A DNA stretch of 44,368 nucleotides from CAYNFT01 sp964396535 (GCA_964396535.1 CAYNFT010000005.1:1-44368); one strand, 5' to 3'; positions 14,971 through 24,003 are shown, counted from the stretch's first letter. Program-made: numbers and translations. Notes: generated by a model from the letters alone, not told the origin.

Positions 14971-16971
14971 GTGTACACCAAAATCTGGCGAATAGTGGCG
15001 GTTGCTTTGCTTCTCTGTCTGCTGCTAGTATCTGCACCAGCAACACCAGTCCAAGCACTAACCGGTAACATAAATATCTATCCACAGATTGGCCCGGTAG
15101 GCACAACGGTGAGCGTTACAGCCACAGGATTCACTGCCAACGTCAGTTATACTGTTAGATTTGCAGGAGCCATTGTTGCTAATGGCTATACTAGTACCAG
15201 TAGCTTTTCCAGTTCCTTTACAGTTCCGTCATATCCCAGAGGGTCGCACGGCATTACAGTAATAACAGACAGTGATGACAGTAATATCGCATATTATACG
15301 GTAACGCCAACGATTTTCTTGTCCACTCGGTCTGGCTATGTTGGTGACAGCGTTGTAGTCACTGGTACCGGTTTCGCGGCTAGCTCAACGGTGACCATCT
15401 ACTTTGGCACGGCGGCTATGACCACGGCGAGCACCACGACTTCCGGTACCTTTAGCAATGCTACCTTTACTGTGCCGGAAAGCTACAGAGGAAGCCACCA
15501 AGTAAAGGGAACCGATACAGGTGGTGATTCGCCTAACGTTAGCTTCACCACTCAGCCCAAAATAGTGGTTAGTCCTCTCTCAGGGACCGTCGGCGGGCAG
15601 ATTACAGTTGGGGGCACTGGTTTTGCAGCTAGCTCAGTGTTGACCATCTACATCGATGATGAAATAGAACACACTACTCAAACTAATAGCGTGGGTACAT
15701 TTGCCAATACTACCCTTACCATCCCTGAAAGCCGTCAGGGAAGCCATACGGTGAAGGCAAGAGATGCCAGTGCTAACCAGGCTACAGCCAGCTTCACCGT
15801 CTCGCCGGTAATAGCCATAGACCCGACGTCGGGGACATCAGGCAACGAGGTGACGATTGGCGGTACCGGGTTTAGACCCAACACCGTTATCACTGTTAGC
15901 TTCAATGCCGTCGCTATAGCTACCACCCCGTCGCCAGTTACCAGCAATAGTAAAGGTAGTTTCAGCGCTAGTTTCCCTATCCCGGCGGCCAGTGGTGGCA
16001 CCCACCAAATAAGCGCCAGCGATGGTACCAATAGTGACTCAGAATCTTTATCCATTTTGTCCAGCTTCAGCCTTAACCCGGTGAGTGGTTTCGTCGGCTC
16101 CAAAATTACCGTTAGCGGTACCGGCTTCCTCCCCAGCAAGCAAATAGTTATCACTTTCCACAATAAACAGATTGTCACTGCTGTCAGCGATAGTTACGGC
16201 AGATTCAATGCCAGCTTCAATGTGCCTGCCCATCCTGCTGGCACCTATACAGTAGCAGCCACTGATCTTACCAATGTACAGGAGGCTTCCTTCACAATTT
16301 CCACCAGCGCCGAAATCAGCCACACCAGTGGCTATGTCGGCATGGAACTCGCCATCAGCGGCGTCGGGTTTACGGTCGGTGAAACGGTAACTATCAGCTA
16401 TGATGATAATCAAGTAGCTACAGCTATTGTGAACACTAACGGAAGCTTCTCTACAAACTTTGATATCCCAGCCAGTAGCGGTGGAGAACATACCATAATT
16501 GCCACCGATACTATCAACACTATACAACTTGATTTCACTATGGAGTCAACACCACCAGCAACACCGGTGCCGCTAACACCGGAAATGGATATTAAAACGA
16601 AGGCAGAGGCATATTTTGACTGGGAGGATGTTACTGACCTCAGCGGCGTAACCTATACCCTCCAGATTGCCACTGATGAGGACTTCTCGCAAGCCTCTAT
16701 AGTGCTGGAGGAGACAGGGATTACCCAGTCGGAATATACTATCGCTAGAGAGGACAGGCTAAAATCAGTCAGCAAGGAAGCACCCTACTACTGGCACGTA
16801 AAAGCTGTAGATGGTGCTTCTAACGAGAGCCAGTGGTCAGGCACAGGGTCATTCTACGTTGGCTTTACCCTGGCTTTGTCTCAGCCTGTTATATATATCA
16901 TAATTGGAGTTTGTGCCCTGCTGTTCTCTATTTTTACCTTCTGGCTGGGTAGAAAGACCGCATACTACTAA
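14971..16971 (+). CDS. Secreted, membrane-anchored IPT/TIG-like repeat surface protein
   Basis: A signal peptide (about residues 1-30, VAVALLLCLLLVSAPATPVQA) is followed by six immunoglobulin-like repeats of about 80-85 residues. Each opens with a version of SPxSGxxGxxVTVxGTGF and closes with SFTV after a G-x-H-x-V-x-A-x-D segment. IPT/TIG is the nearest family. Then comes a fibronectin-III-like region with DWEDVTDLSGVTYTLQIA and YYWHVKAVDGASNESQWSG, and a C-terminal transmembrane helix (about 638-660) with a short basic tail. It is likely an extracellular adhesin or scaffold held in the membrane. The start is GTG with a GGGAGG site. A gene of its own, with no partners. Confidence 0.85.
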   Translation: MYTKIWRIVAVALLLCLLLVSAPATPVQALTGNINIYPQIGPVGTTVSVTATGFTANVSYTVRFAGAIVANGYTSTSSFSSSFTVPSYPRGSHGITVITDSDDSNIAYYTVTPTIFLSTRSGYVGDSVVVTGTGFAASSTVTIYFGTAAMTTASTTTSGTFSNATFTVPESYRGSHQVKGTDTGGDSPNVSFTTQPKIVVSPLSGTVGGQITVGGTGFAASSVLTIYIDDEIEHTTQTNSVGTFANTTLTIPESRQGSHTVKARDASANQATASFTVSPVIAIDPTSGTSGNEVTIGGTGFRPNTVITVSFNAVAIATTPSPVTSNSKGSFSASFPIPAASGGTHQISASDGTNSDSESLSILSSFSLNPVSGFVGSKITVSGTGFLPSKQIVITFHNKQIVTAVSDSYGRFNASFNVPAHPAGTYTVAATDLTNVQEASFTISTSAEISHTSGYVGMELAISGVGFTVGETVTISYDDNQVATAIVNTNGSFSTNFDIPASSGGEHTIIATDTINTIQLDFTMESTPPATPVPLTPEMDIKTKAEAYFDWEDVTDLSGVTYTLQIATDEDFSQASIVLEETGITQSEYTIAREDRLKSVSKEAPYYWHVKAVDGASNESQWSGTGSFYVGFTLALSQPVIYIIIGVCALLFSIFTFWLGRKTAYY

Positions 16972-17078
16972 CCAATCTATGTGACCGCTGAAAACCTTGT
17001 TTTCCAGCAGTCGTTAAATTCAGGTGGGGAGGGGAGGTATCTTTGCTGACAGTCCGAGAGACTTTTTCAGCAATTTCT

Positions 17079-18344
17079 CTACGTGCTGGCACTGAGCATG
17101 CGAATGATTTTGGTCTTGGCTCTGGCTACATCCAGCCTATCAACCTTCTCTATTGCCGCCTGGAGGTCTCCCTCTTTAGCCAGATAGGTAGTCATCACCA
17201 CCGGCACAAACTCCTTTGAAGCTGATTCCTTCTGGATAACGGCGGCAATACTGATATTGTATTTCCAGAATATGTTGGTAATCTGAGCTAGAACGCCAGC
17301 CTGGTCAACCACGCTAAACCGCAGGTAGTAGCGCCTCTCAACAGCTTCGGTAGGGCCCAGGTTAAAAGCCTCTGCCGAACTCGGCATGGGTAGTGTCCTG
17401 CCCTCGGCTATATCCAGCAAGTCTTTAATGACTGCATCCGCCGTAGGGTAAGTTCCGGCTCCCGGAGCCACCAACCCGGTTACTACCCCATATTCATCCT
17501 CAAGCTCGGTACCGTTATAGGCTCCCTCAAGGGAGCCCAACAGCGACATTTGGGGAACCAGCGCCGGATGTACGGCGACATTGAAAACGCCTTCTTTTTC
17601 CTCAATTACTCCAACCAGCTTAACCGAGTAGCCCAGTTCATCAGCATACTGTATATCCTGTAGTGTAACATCTCTGATGCCTTCAACAGGAAAAGGCCCG
17701 GCAGCGCGGTAGGAATTACTGATAAGACCCAGGAGAATACGAATCTTGTTGGCGGTATCTATCCCGTCAATATCGTCTGATGGGTCACTTTCAGCATAGC
17801 CTTTTTCCTGGGCTCCTCTCAGTGCCTCCTCAAACCCCTTCCCCTCCCTCGACATGGTAGACAGTATATAGTTACAGGTGCCGTTCAAAATGGCATAAAT
17901 TCTTTTGAATTTTTTAGCTGCGGTACCCGCCAGTCCGAGCTCATGAAGAAGTGAATGACCGCCAACAAAACTGGCTCTGAAACCAATACGGCGGTTCAAG
18001 GTTGAAACCAGTTGAAAAATACTTTCTCCCTCCCGGGCCAGCAGCTTCTTGTTGGCAGTAACTATAGCTTTACCCTGTTTGAGAGCTTCCAATAAAATAC
18101 TTTGTGCCGGCTCAATGCCTCCTATCAACTCAACCACGATATCGATTTCGGGGTCATCGACGGCCTGCCGCCAGTCGTTGGAGAGATAGCTTGCCGGCAG
18201 CTCAACAGAGCGTTTTGTTTCCAGGTCTATATCAATAACTCTGGAAAGTTCAAGGCCGGCAATCCCCTTTTGATAAAGAAGCTCCACCACCCCGGTGCCA
18301 ATATTCCCCCAGCCAATAACCGCTACCTTCTTTGTCGCTGCCAT
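17079..18344 (-). CDS. hom: Homoserine dehydrogenase with ACT domain
   Basis: Homoserine dehydrogenase reduces aspartate semialdehyde to homoserine on the threonine/methionine pathway. Visible are the Rossmann motif VAVIGWGNIGTGVVELL, VTANKKLLA, the signature LNGTCNYIL, the EALRGAQEKGYAESDPSDDIDG segment and a C-terminal ACT domain (YYLRFSVVDQAGVLAQI), which usually carries threonine feedback control. I take the ATG at 18344 (MAATKKVAVIG), which has CAGGAG 8 nt upstream; the frame runs 11 codons further without family resemblance. A consensus promoter lies directly upstream. The gene stands alone. Confidence 0.93.
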   Translation of the reverse strand: MAATKKVAVIGWGNIGTGVVELLYQKGIAGLELSRVIDIDLETKRSVELPASYLSNDWRQAVDDPEIDIVVELIGGIEPAQSILLEALKQGKAIVTANKKLLAREGESIFQLVSTLNRRIGFRASFVGGHSLLHELGLAGTAAKKFKRIYAILNGTCNYILSTMSREGKGFEEALRGAQEKGYAESDPSDDIDGIDTANKIRILLGLISNSYRAAGPFPVEGIRDVTLQDIQYADELGYSVKLVGVIEEKEGVFNVAVHPALVPQMSLLGSLEGAYNGTELEDEYGVVTGLVAPGAGTYPTADAVIKDLLDIAEGRTLPMPSSAEAFNLGPTEAVERRYYLRFSVVDQAGVLAQITNIFWKYNISIAAVIQKESASKEFVPVVMTTYLAKEGDLQAAIEKVDRLDVARAKTKIIRMLSAST

Positions 18345-18383
18345 AACCTGGACTCCTGAGAAGAAATTAATAATCAAGCCTAT

Positions 18384-18411
18384 ATTATAGCTACAGGCAG
18401 GGTAGTGTCAA
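18384..18411 (-). promoter_or_regulatory. Promoter of hom
   Basis: Minus-strand TTGACA (18411-18406), 16-nt spacer, TATAAT (18389-18384): both hexamers match the consensus exactly. They lie about 40-65 nt before the hom ATG. Confidence 0.8.
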
Positions 18412-18494
18412 ACGAGATAAGCTGGTCAATCATCAAATAAAACAATGATATAGTGGAGTCCCGAGTTACCTATTAAGTGTCTGGATGGTGCAGA

Positions 18495-19277
18495 CTAGAG
18501 CAAAGGTCGCTGTATGTCAGACGGGAGTTCCATCCTAGTGCCTGCCAAACGTCTAGTTAAACAACCTGGGCACATACAATGGTCATACCCATTCGAATAA
18601 TGAGCCAAGCCATGTATTATATCATCAACTTGGAAGAATTTTGGTGCTAACTTATCAAATTGTCGCGCATAACCACTTTCAAATTTACCGTAAACAGCGT
18701 TTGCACAGAAGTCTGCAACTTGTAATAATCGTGAGTTGCTCGCCATGGTGAACAATGGTATGTCCGCAAGATTATAGGCTTCTCCCCATCGTGTACCATA
18801 TTGTCGAATCCTTGAGGCAAGAGTTTCTATACGCTGTTGATATTGTGATTCGGCTATAATTATCAAACCTCGCTGGGCTTCGCCTTCATCCTTGTATTTC
18901 CAGCGTAAGAATCGGTCAAACCTGTTCACCATGCTTTCAAATGCCCAATCATACTCATTCGTTTCTTTTTTCAACCAAGCACGCTCAACAACGCTAGCAA
19001 ATAGAAATAATTGCTCTTCTGCTATTGCGTTATACACAGCATCTAATAACTGGTGGCGGTTCGGAGTGTTTAGGTCACACCATGGCGGTTCCTTCCCGGC
19101 TCTAATAACAGATGCATGAAATTCGATAGTCTCCTTGATATCAGGAAGAAATTTCAATTGTATCTGGTCTAAGGTTGAAGATAACCAGAAGGTCTTTCTT
19201 TCGAAAATAGCTATGCCGGCTAGAACAAAATAGTTTCCGCTGTGCTGTCCAGATTCATCAACATATAGTAGATACAT
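18495..19277 (-). CDS. DUF3800 family protein
   Basis: MYLLYVDESGQHSGNYFVLAGIAI is the family's N-terminal signature (YVDESG), and IIIAESQYQQRIETLAS, with a later LLQVADFCANAVYGKFE, matches the conserved C-terminal helix. The fold is thought to be RNase H-like, with the YVDE acidic residues in the presumed active site. Members are common in mobile and defence-related contexts. A CPGC motif near the end may bind metal. The ATG lies directly after a promoter and terminator-like hairpin (19286-19381), so its expression may depend on read-through. The upstream neighbours are phage-terminase genes. Confidence 0.8.
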   Translation of the reverse strand: MYLLYVDESGQHSGNYFVLAGIAIFERKTFWLSSTLDQIQLKFLPDIKETIEFHASVIRAGKEPPWCDLNTPNRHQLLDAVYNAIAEEQLFLFASVVERAWLKKETNEYDWAFESMVNRFDRFLRWKYKDEGEAQRGLIIIAESQYQQRIETLASRIRQYGTRWGEAYNLADIPLFTMASNSRLLQVADFCANAVYGKFESGYARQFDKLAPKFFQVDDIIHGLAHYSNGYDHCMCPGCLTRRLAGTRMELPSDIQRPLL

Positions 19278-19285
19278 AAGTCAAC

Positions 19286-19347
19286 TCAAAAAAAACGAGA
19301 CCAAGAGGAAAAATCCTACGGGCAGATTCTCGCTGCCCTCTTGGTCT
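19286..19347 (-). ncRNA. Terminator-like leader hairpin before DUF3800 gene (possible small RNA or attenuator)
   Basis: On the minus strand AGACCAAGAGG pairs with CCTCTTGGTCT over 11 bp (19347-19337 with 19308-19298). An inner GGGCAG/CTGCCC stem lies within. CG plus a run of T follows, the form of an intrinsic terminator. The consensus promoter just upstream would start transcription at about the first base of the hairpin, and the DUF3800 ATG comes 8 nt after the T run. It could be a roughly 60-nt stable RNA, an attenuator of DUF3800, or simply the terminator of the terminase genes. Confidence 0.55.
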
Positions 19348-19353
19348 GGTTTC

Positions 19354-19381
19354 ATTATATCACTCTGAGTGGTTTTGTCAA
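19354..19381 (-). promoter_or_regulatory. Consensus promoter with palindromic spacer upstream of DUF3800 leader
   Basis: Minus-strand TTGACA (19381-19376) and TATAAT (19359-19354), 16 nt apart. The spacer contains the 11-bp palindrome CACTCAGAGTG (19371-19361), a possible repressor site. Confidence 0.75.
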
Positions 19382-19429
19382 GTGTTTTTGCCGCTAGCTC
19401 TAAAATAGTCTCGCACATCCCAAAATTTT

Positions 19430-20902
19430 CTAATATATACTCCCCCTCCCCACCCTCGGCTCATACTGGTTGGCAGCTTCAACGAGGAGGGCTAAACTCA
19501 TCAGGAAGTCATCGTGTCCCTGGGAGGGGTCAACGTAGAAATTCATCGTCTGGCTGGGACGATAATGGCTTTTGGCTTTATCTGCTTCTAGCCAGAACTC
19601 CTGATATTCAGTTGAACCATCCCCGTTATACATTTTTAATCTGCCCGAATTAACGGCAGCCAGCAGGCTGAAACCCAGCTCCGACTTTGAGTGCTGGGTA
19701 AAAGTGAAGGGTATAACCAGTGAACCCAGCGTCTGCCTGAGAAAGGAACTTACCGGCTGACCAACCCCGGTAGCGTCAACCACCACCCGGCGGCAGTGCC
19801 AGACATTCTTAAGTGTGTCTACTAATTGGGAATAAAGCTCGGTGTGTTTCTTGCCCGTCCACCAGTAGTGCTCGATAACCTTAACCCCGGGCTGTTTTTG
19901 AACATTGCTACAGGTTGAAAAATCCAGCTCACCAATAGTAACCACCGTTGAATCCTGGCGCGGCTTGAGGGCTCTTAGCCGGGCTCCTTCCTCCTCTTCA
20001 GCCTCTCCAGCCAGGTCAATACCGGCAATATAGATTTTTCCACTCTCCGGCTGGTGCTTTCTACCATGCTCGCCATTAAGTTGAGCTTTCTGCTGAGGCG
20101 AAAGGAATCCCCCGCCACCGCTTATAGGCAGGAGACAATATTGGGTTAAGAAGAGAGGGTGATTTTCTCCAAGGCGCTCCCTCTCCCCTTCAACATAGGC
20201 TAGATAGTCAGGGTTGTATTTCGCCACTTCCTGCCAGTCATAGCGAAAGTAGCGTTTGATGCCGTCCTTTTTCTCCAACTCGGAATTAGTCTGCTTTATC
20301 TCCTCTAAAAGAGTGGAATCATCCCAGGTAGTGCCGTAGTGAACTGTAGTAACATTGGTTGTTGCTCCCATAGGCTTGAATTCTTTGGTATATTTTTCCT
20401 TGCTGACATCCTGCGATTCATCTATTTCCATGAGAAGATGAGCGGTGTGCCCCACTACATTGGCTGACTCATCAGCCGACAGGAAGACGGCTCTGGCATA
20501 TCCCAGCCTGATGATGTAACCCAGCTCAGTTGCCCAGATGCCACCAAAACCGGCATCATTTAGCCTGTCTTTCAGCCGGGACATCGAGATAACTGTCTGG
20601 GGCTTGAAGGTGGGTGAGCACTTGACCAAAGCCTGTGGTTCAGCCATATAGAGAGTCAACAGCAGAAGCTCAAGCTGAGCTGACAGCTCGTTCTTACCCC
20701 CCTGCCGGGCAATTTCAACGCAAAAGGTTAGTCCCTTCCTGCCGAAAACGCTGTCCAATATCGCTAGTGCCACCTCCCGCTGATAGGGACGTAGCCTCTT
20801 TATCTTAGCTCCTGAGACTTCGGAATCTTCAGAAGATTCGCTATTTACCGATGTTGGTCCCGATACCGATACCAAGGGGGATGGCGACATCTCTAAGGAC
20901 AT
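19430..20902 (-). CDS. Phage-type terminase large subunit (TerL)
   Basis: Both terminase domains are present. The ATPase has a Walker A variant ARQGGKNE (residues 65-72) and a Walker B LLMEIDESQ with Asp161/Glu162. The nuclease (RNase H fold) has Asp296 in YIAGIDLAGE, Asp376 in VVVDATGVG and Asp464/465 in GHDDFLMSLAL. All key acids are kept, so the protein could be active. It normally packages DNA into phage heads, but no portal, capsid or tail gene is nearby. The first Met overlaps the small-subunit gene by 62 nt and has a weak ribosome site; Met5 is an alternative start. The N-terminal 30 residues are Ser-rich and probably disordered. Confidence 0.8.
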   Translation of the reverse strand: MSLEMSPSPLVSVSGPTSVNSESSEDSEVSGAKIKRLRPYQREVALAILDSVFGRKGLTFCVEIARQGGKNELSAQLELLLLTLYMAEPQALVKCSPTFKPQTVISMSRLKDRLNDAGFGGIWATELGYIIRLGYARAVFLSADESANVVGHTAHLLMEIDESQDVSKEKYTKEFKPMGATTNVTTVHYGTTWDDSTLLEEIKQTNSELEKKDGIKRYFRYDWQEVAKYNPDYLAYVEGERERLGENHPLFLTQYCLLPISGGGGFLSPQQKAQLNGEHGRKHQPESGKIYIAGIDLAGEAEEEEGARLRALKPRQDSTVVTIGELDFSTCSNVQKQPGVKVIEHYWWTGKKHTELYSQLVDTLKNVWHCRRVVVDATGVGQPVSSFLRQTLGSLVIPFTFTQHSKSELGFSLLAAVNSGRLKMYNGDGSTEYQEFWLEADKAKSHYRPSQTMNFYVDPSQGHDDFLMSLALLVEAANQYEPRVGRGSIY

Positions 20903-21191
20903 TACCTATTGCCTCCTTCAACCCTTTCTTGTCTTCCTTGCTGATGTTATACCTGGTCCTGACCAGCCTAGCCAGGGTATTAGTAGCCTGCATAATAAGC
21001 TTGATATTCTCCGGGTCACGTTCAAGGAGGGACTTTATCTTTACCCTTAATAAAGCGATTTCATCGTCAATGCCTTCAACGCCAGTAGCCAGCTCAAAGT
21101 TTAGCTGCTCTGCCTCATTAAGCACCTTGGAGTAGAATCCGTGTTTCCTGGCGTTCTGATTACCCTTTGGAGCACCTCTTTTCCCTTTCAA
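20841..21191 (-). CDS. Putative phage terminase small subunit
   Basis: The N-terminus KGKRGAPKGNQNARKHGFYS is a well-known opening of phage terminase small-subunit-like proteins. The rest is helical and charged (DDEIALLRVKIKSLLERDPE, IMQATNTLARLVRTRYN). It is 116 residues long, directly before terL and one base after the preceding small ORF's stop, so the three form one cassette. The small subunit would recognise DNA for TerL. It is assigned by its N-terminus and position. Confidence 0.65.
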   Translation of the reverse strand: MKGKRGAPKGNQNARKHGFYSKVLNEAEQLNFELATGVEGIDDEIALLRVKIKSLLERDPENIKLIMQATNTLARLVRTRYNISKEDKKGLKEAIGNVLRDVAIPLGIGIGTNIGK

Positions 21192-21192
21192 A

Positions 21193-21381
21193 CTATCTTC
21201 CCCTAGTTTTTGTTACTCTCTTCACGCTAGAAGCAGAAGTTCCGAGTGAAGGGCTATTTGAAACTCTTTTACTAACAGGTGGTTTATCTCCATTCCTGAG
21301 AACGCTTACAGTAGCCAGGACAATGGTGTGAGCCGCCAGGTCCCACCTGTGATTTTCTACAGCTACCCGTAATAGCCTCAT
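21193..21381 (-). CDS. Small ORF of the terminase cassette, unknown function
   Basis: This 62-residue ORF starts with MRLLRVAVENHRWDLAAHTI, which reads as an amphipathic helix, and ends in a basic Ser/Lys/Arg tail (SSVKRVTKTRGR). A GGGGGG/GAAG ribosome site lies just before the ATG, and the stop is one base before the terminase small subunit. I do not recognise it. Its close coupling to terS/terL supports its being a real gene. Confidence 0.5.
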   Translation of the reverse strand: MRLLRVAVENHRWDLAAHTIVLATVSVLRNGDKPPVSKRVSNSPSLGTSASSVKRVTKTRGR

Positions 21382-21516
21382 ATCTTCCCCCCTTGATTAT
21401 GCACACCTGTATATTAGCACATTTGTTCTACTATGACTAGAGAGTTTTGTCATTTTTTTATACCCAAACTTGGATTGATATTAGCCTCTGGTGGGTATAA
21501 AATAGGCTGTAAGAAA

Positions 21517-22212
21517 ATGAGTGTTGCCAAGCAGCTTTACCAGCTACAGGAGGTTGACCTGGAGCTTGAATCCAATGAGCAAGCTTTGAACCACATTCAC
21601 AGCCAGCTTGGAGAAAGTAAAGCAGTAATTGAGACTCAGAATAAGCTGGCTTCAGAGCGCCAACATCTGGAGGAGCTAACGCACCAGCAACACTCTGTAG
21701 AATGGGAAATAGATGATATTATCAGAAAGCTCACCACCGTCGAAGAAGAACTATATAGCGGTAGGATTCGCAACCCCAAAGAACTGACCAGCCTGCAGCA
21801 AGAGATTGATAGTCTGAAAGCCAAGCGCAACAAGCTGGAGGACGGAGCGCTAGAGGTAATGGAGAAGGTCGAGCTAGCGACCAAGAGCGTAGCTGCCCTA
21901 GATAGCGAGCTTAAAACGCTGGAGGCTGATTGGCAGAGCCAGCAACAGAAGCTATCGGCTGACCTTGAACAGCTCAAAGCCGTAATTTCCAACCTTAAAC
22001 AGAAGCGAAAACTACTGGAAACAGAGATTGACCCTCAGACAGTTGAAATTTACCACGAACTCAAAAGACAAAGGGGAACAGCAGTAGCCAAGGTAGAGCA
22101 GGGGATATGCCGTGGTTGCCGCATATCTTTACCTGTTACTGAGCTACAGCGAGTAAGAAGCGGCAGTCTGGTACGATGCAGCAGCTGCGGACGTATTCTC
22201 TTCCTCGCCTGA
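21517..22212 (+). CDS. C4-type zinc-ribbon coiled-coil protein (DUF164/CdsZ-like)
   Basis: A long coiled coil (about residues 5-180, for example NPKELTSLQQEIDSLKAKRN) ends in a four-cysteine zinc ribbon, CRGCRIS ... CSSCGRI. This is the architecture of the zf-RING_7/DUF164 family, often encoded next to an RNase HI-like gene as here. I place the start at the ATG 21517 (MSVAKQLYQLQEVD), because the longer frame adds 28 unconserved residues and a possible -10 (TATAAA near 21497) lies inside that part. Nucleic-acid or division-related roles have been suggested for the family; none is shown by this sequence. Confidence 0.85.
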   Translation: MSVAKQLYQLQEVDLELESNEQALNHIHSQLGESKAVIETQNKLASERQHLEELTHQQHSVEWEIDDIIRKLTTVEEELYSGRIRNPKELTSLQQEIDSLKAKRNKLEDGALEVMEKVELATKSVAALDSELKTLEADWQSQQQKLSADLEQLKAVISNLKQKRKLLETEIDPQTVEIYHELKRQRGTAVAKVEQGICRGCRISLPVTELQRVRSGSLVRCSSCGRILFLA

Positions 22213-22296
22213 GTAAATAGGAAAGACTGTGGTTGTACCCATTCAAGCCTGAGAAGCCAGAAAAGTGTATGTTTGTCCAATGCTTAGCCTGATATA

Positions 22297-22701
22297 ATGA
22301 AGATAAAGAGAGCAGTAGTAATATTTACCGATGGCACGGCTGAGCCCAATCCCGGTCCAGCAGCTATAGGTGCCGCTATAAAGGACGAGCAAGGCAAGCT
22401 CATTACCTCTATTTCTCAACCCATTGGTTGGGCGACCAATAACCAGGCAGAATATAGAGCCATCATTGTTGCTCTTAAAAAGGCTATTGAGTTGGGTGCC
22501 GACCAGGTTGATGTGCGTTCCGATTCGGAGTTAGTCGTTAAGCAAATTAACGGAAGCTACCGGGTGAAGAATGCTGCTCTCAAATCCCTGTATCAGCAGG
22601 TGAAACAACTGCAAAGCCTCTTCAAAGGCTTCACTATCACTCACATCCCACGTCGGCAAAATAAAGAAGCTGATAGCCTGGCCGGTAAAGCCCTTAGGTA
22701 A
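22297..22701 (+). CDS. Ribonuclease HI family protein
   Basis: The 134-residue single domain keeps the RNase H catalytic acids: Asp12 in IFTDGTAEPNPGPAAIG, Glu52 in NNQAEYRAI, Asp76 in VRSDSELVVKQI and Asp126 in NKEADSLAG. This subgroup would cleave RNA in RNA-DNA hybrids. It lacks the basic handle region of E. coli RNase HI, as do many short bacterial and archaeal forms. It follows the zinc-ribbon gene by 84 nt in the same direction. The ATG has no clear ribosome site; a TATAAT overlaps it, which may be chance. Confidence 0.9.
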   Translation: MKIKRAVVIFTDGTAEPNPGPAAIGAAIKDEQGKLITSISQPIGWATNNQAEYRAIIVALKKAIELGADQVDVRSDSELVVKQINGSYRVKNAALKSLYQQVKQLQSLFKGFTITHIPRRQNKEADSLAGKALR

Positions 22702-22706
22702 TCCAT

Positions 22707-23942
22707 TTATTCTTTAACAAGAGTCACAATACCCAGCATTGCCAGAAAGGCAAGGCCGGCTCCGAAGTAGAAAGGAGCTGCCGTACTGACATTATCCCAC
22801 AGCACACCAGCAATCAGGCTAGCTGCCACAAGGCTTAGACCAACAACGCCATGATACAGGCCATAAGCTGTTCCCCTCTTTTCTGCAGGTGCTAAATCAG
22901 CCACAAAAGCCCTGGCTACCCCCTCGACTATCCCGTAATAAATCCCGTAGCAGGCAAAAAGCAGCCATATCTGCCATAAACTTGATGACACAGCAAATCC
23001 CAGATATACCAGAACATAAATGAACCAGCCCAGGATGATAACCCGCCTTCTACCCAGCTTGTCCGACAGTATACCCATCGGTAAGGAAGAGACGGCTTCG
23101 ACAGCATTCCACAATACGAGCATCAGCACTACATTGAAAAGGGGTGCCCCCAGATTCTGCGCCCTCAGAATGACAAAGAAATCACTTGAATTACCCAGGG
23201 TGAATACCACCATAATAGCTATAAACACCCAGAAGCGCTTATCAAAGCTACCCTTTATTCCGGATAGAGACATCCTGACTTGAGAACTACTACCTGTTGA
23301 GTCTTCTCTCTTTCTCTCGCGAACAAAAACCTGCAGTACTATGACCGCCAGTACCGCTGGAATGATACCCCCTATTACCAGCCACCGGAAGCAGTCCAGG
23401 CCAAGTTCTACTGCGCCAGTCCCTTGAACAAGGTATACAATAATGGCGGCTATGATTAACCCCAGGAAAGCCCCGGTGGTATCCATAGCCCGGTGCAAGC
23501 CAAAGCCCCTGCCCCTCTCGTCAGCAGAAATAGAATCAGCAATCAGGGCATCACGTGATGAGGTGCGGACACCTTTACCAACCCTATCGGTGAATCTTAC
23601 GGCTAAAACTACACCCCAGGCATTAGCCAGATACAAAAAGGGTTTGGCTATAGTAGAAATACTGTAGCCGGATACTGCCAGAAACTTACGCTTGCCTAGC
23701 TTATCGCTAAGCCAGCCGCTAAATATCCTGCATATGGCATCGGCACCTTCCGATAGTCCGCCGACAACACCGACAACAGTACCCGCTGCCTTTAATACAT
23801 TGGTTAAAAAGAGTGGGACAAGGGTGAAAATCATCTCACTGCTGACATCGGTCAGCAGGCTGGTCATACCCATGAAAAACACATTGGGGTGAAGTCCCCA
23901 GATTTTTTTACGGCCAGCACCAATATCTAATGGGTCTGTCAA
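22707..23942 (-). CDS. MFS efflux-type transporter
   Basis: This 12-helix major facilitator carries the DxxGRR-type loops FSGWLSDKLGKRKFLAVSGY and ILSDKLGRRRVIILG, together with DRVGKGVRTSSRDALIADS, typical of a drug/metabolite-efflux subgroup. The start is TTG at 23942, with GGAGG 8 nt upstream. It follows the padR gene by 61 nt on the same strand, so it is probably the target of that regulator. The substrate is unknown. It ends five bases from the convergent RNase H gene. Confidence 0.85.
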   Translation of the reverse strand: MTDPLDIGAGRKKIWGLHPNVFFMGMTSLLTDVSSEMIFTLVPLFLTNVLKAAGTVVGVVGGLSEGADAICRIFSGWLSDKLGKRKFLAVSGYSISTIAKPFLYLANAWGVVLAVRFTDRVGKGVRTSSRDALIADSISADERGRGFGLHRAMDTTGAFLGLIIAAIIVYLVQGTGAVELGLDCFRWLVIGGIIPAVLAVIVLQVFVRERKREDSTGSSSQVRMSLSGIKGSFDKRFWVFIAIMVVFTLGNSSDFFVILRAQNLGAPLFNVVLMLVLWNAVEAVSSLPMGILSDKLGRRRVIILGWFIYVLVYLGFAVSSSLWQIWLLFACYGIYYGIVEGVARAFVADLAPAEKRGTAYGLYHGVVGLSLVAASLIAGVLWDNVSTAAPFYFGAGLAFLAMLGIVTLVKE

Positions 23943-24003
23943 TTAATTGCCCTCCTTCTATCTATTAATAAAAACAGTTCATAGCACTCAATGGTTCTGC
24001 CAA

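Noticed and set aside
19430..21381. Intact prophage
   Set aside because: Only terminase genes are present; no portal, capsid, tail, lysis, integrase or attachment sites are seen in the window.
22293..22298. TATAAT overlapping the RNase H start codon as a promoter
   Set aside because: Initiation would fall inside the coding region, before the catalytic Asp. It is more likely coincidence, with transcription coming from the zinc-ribbon gene upstream.
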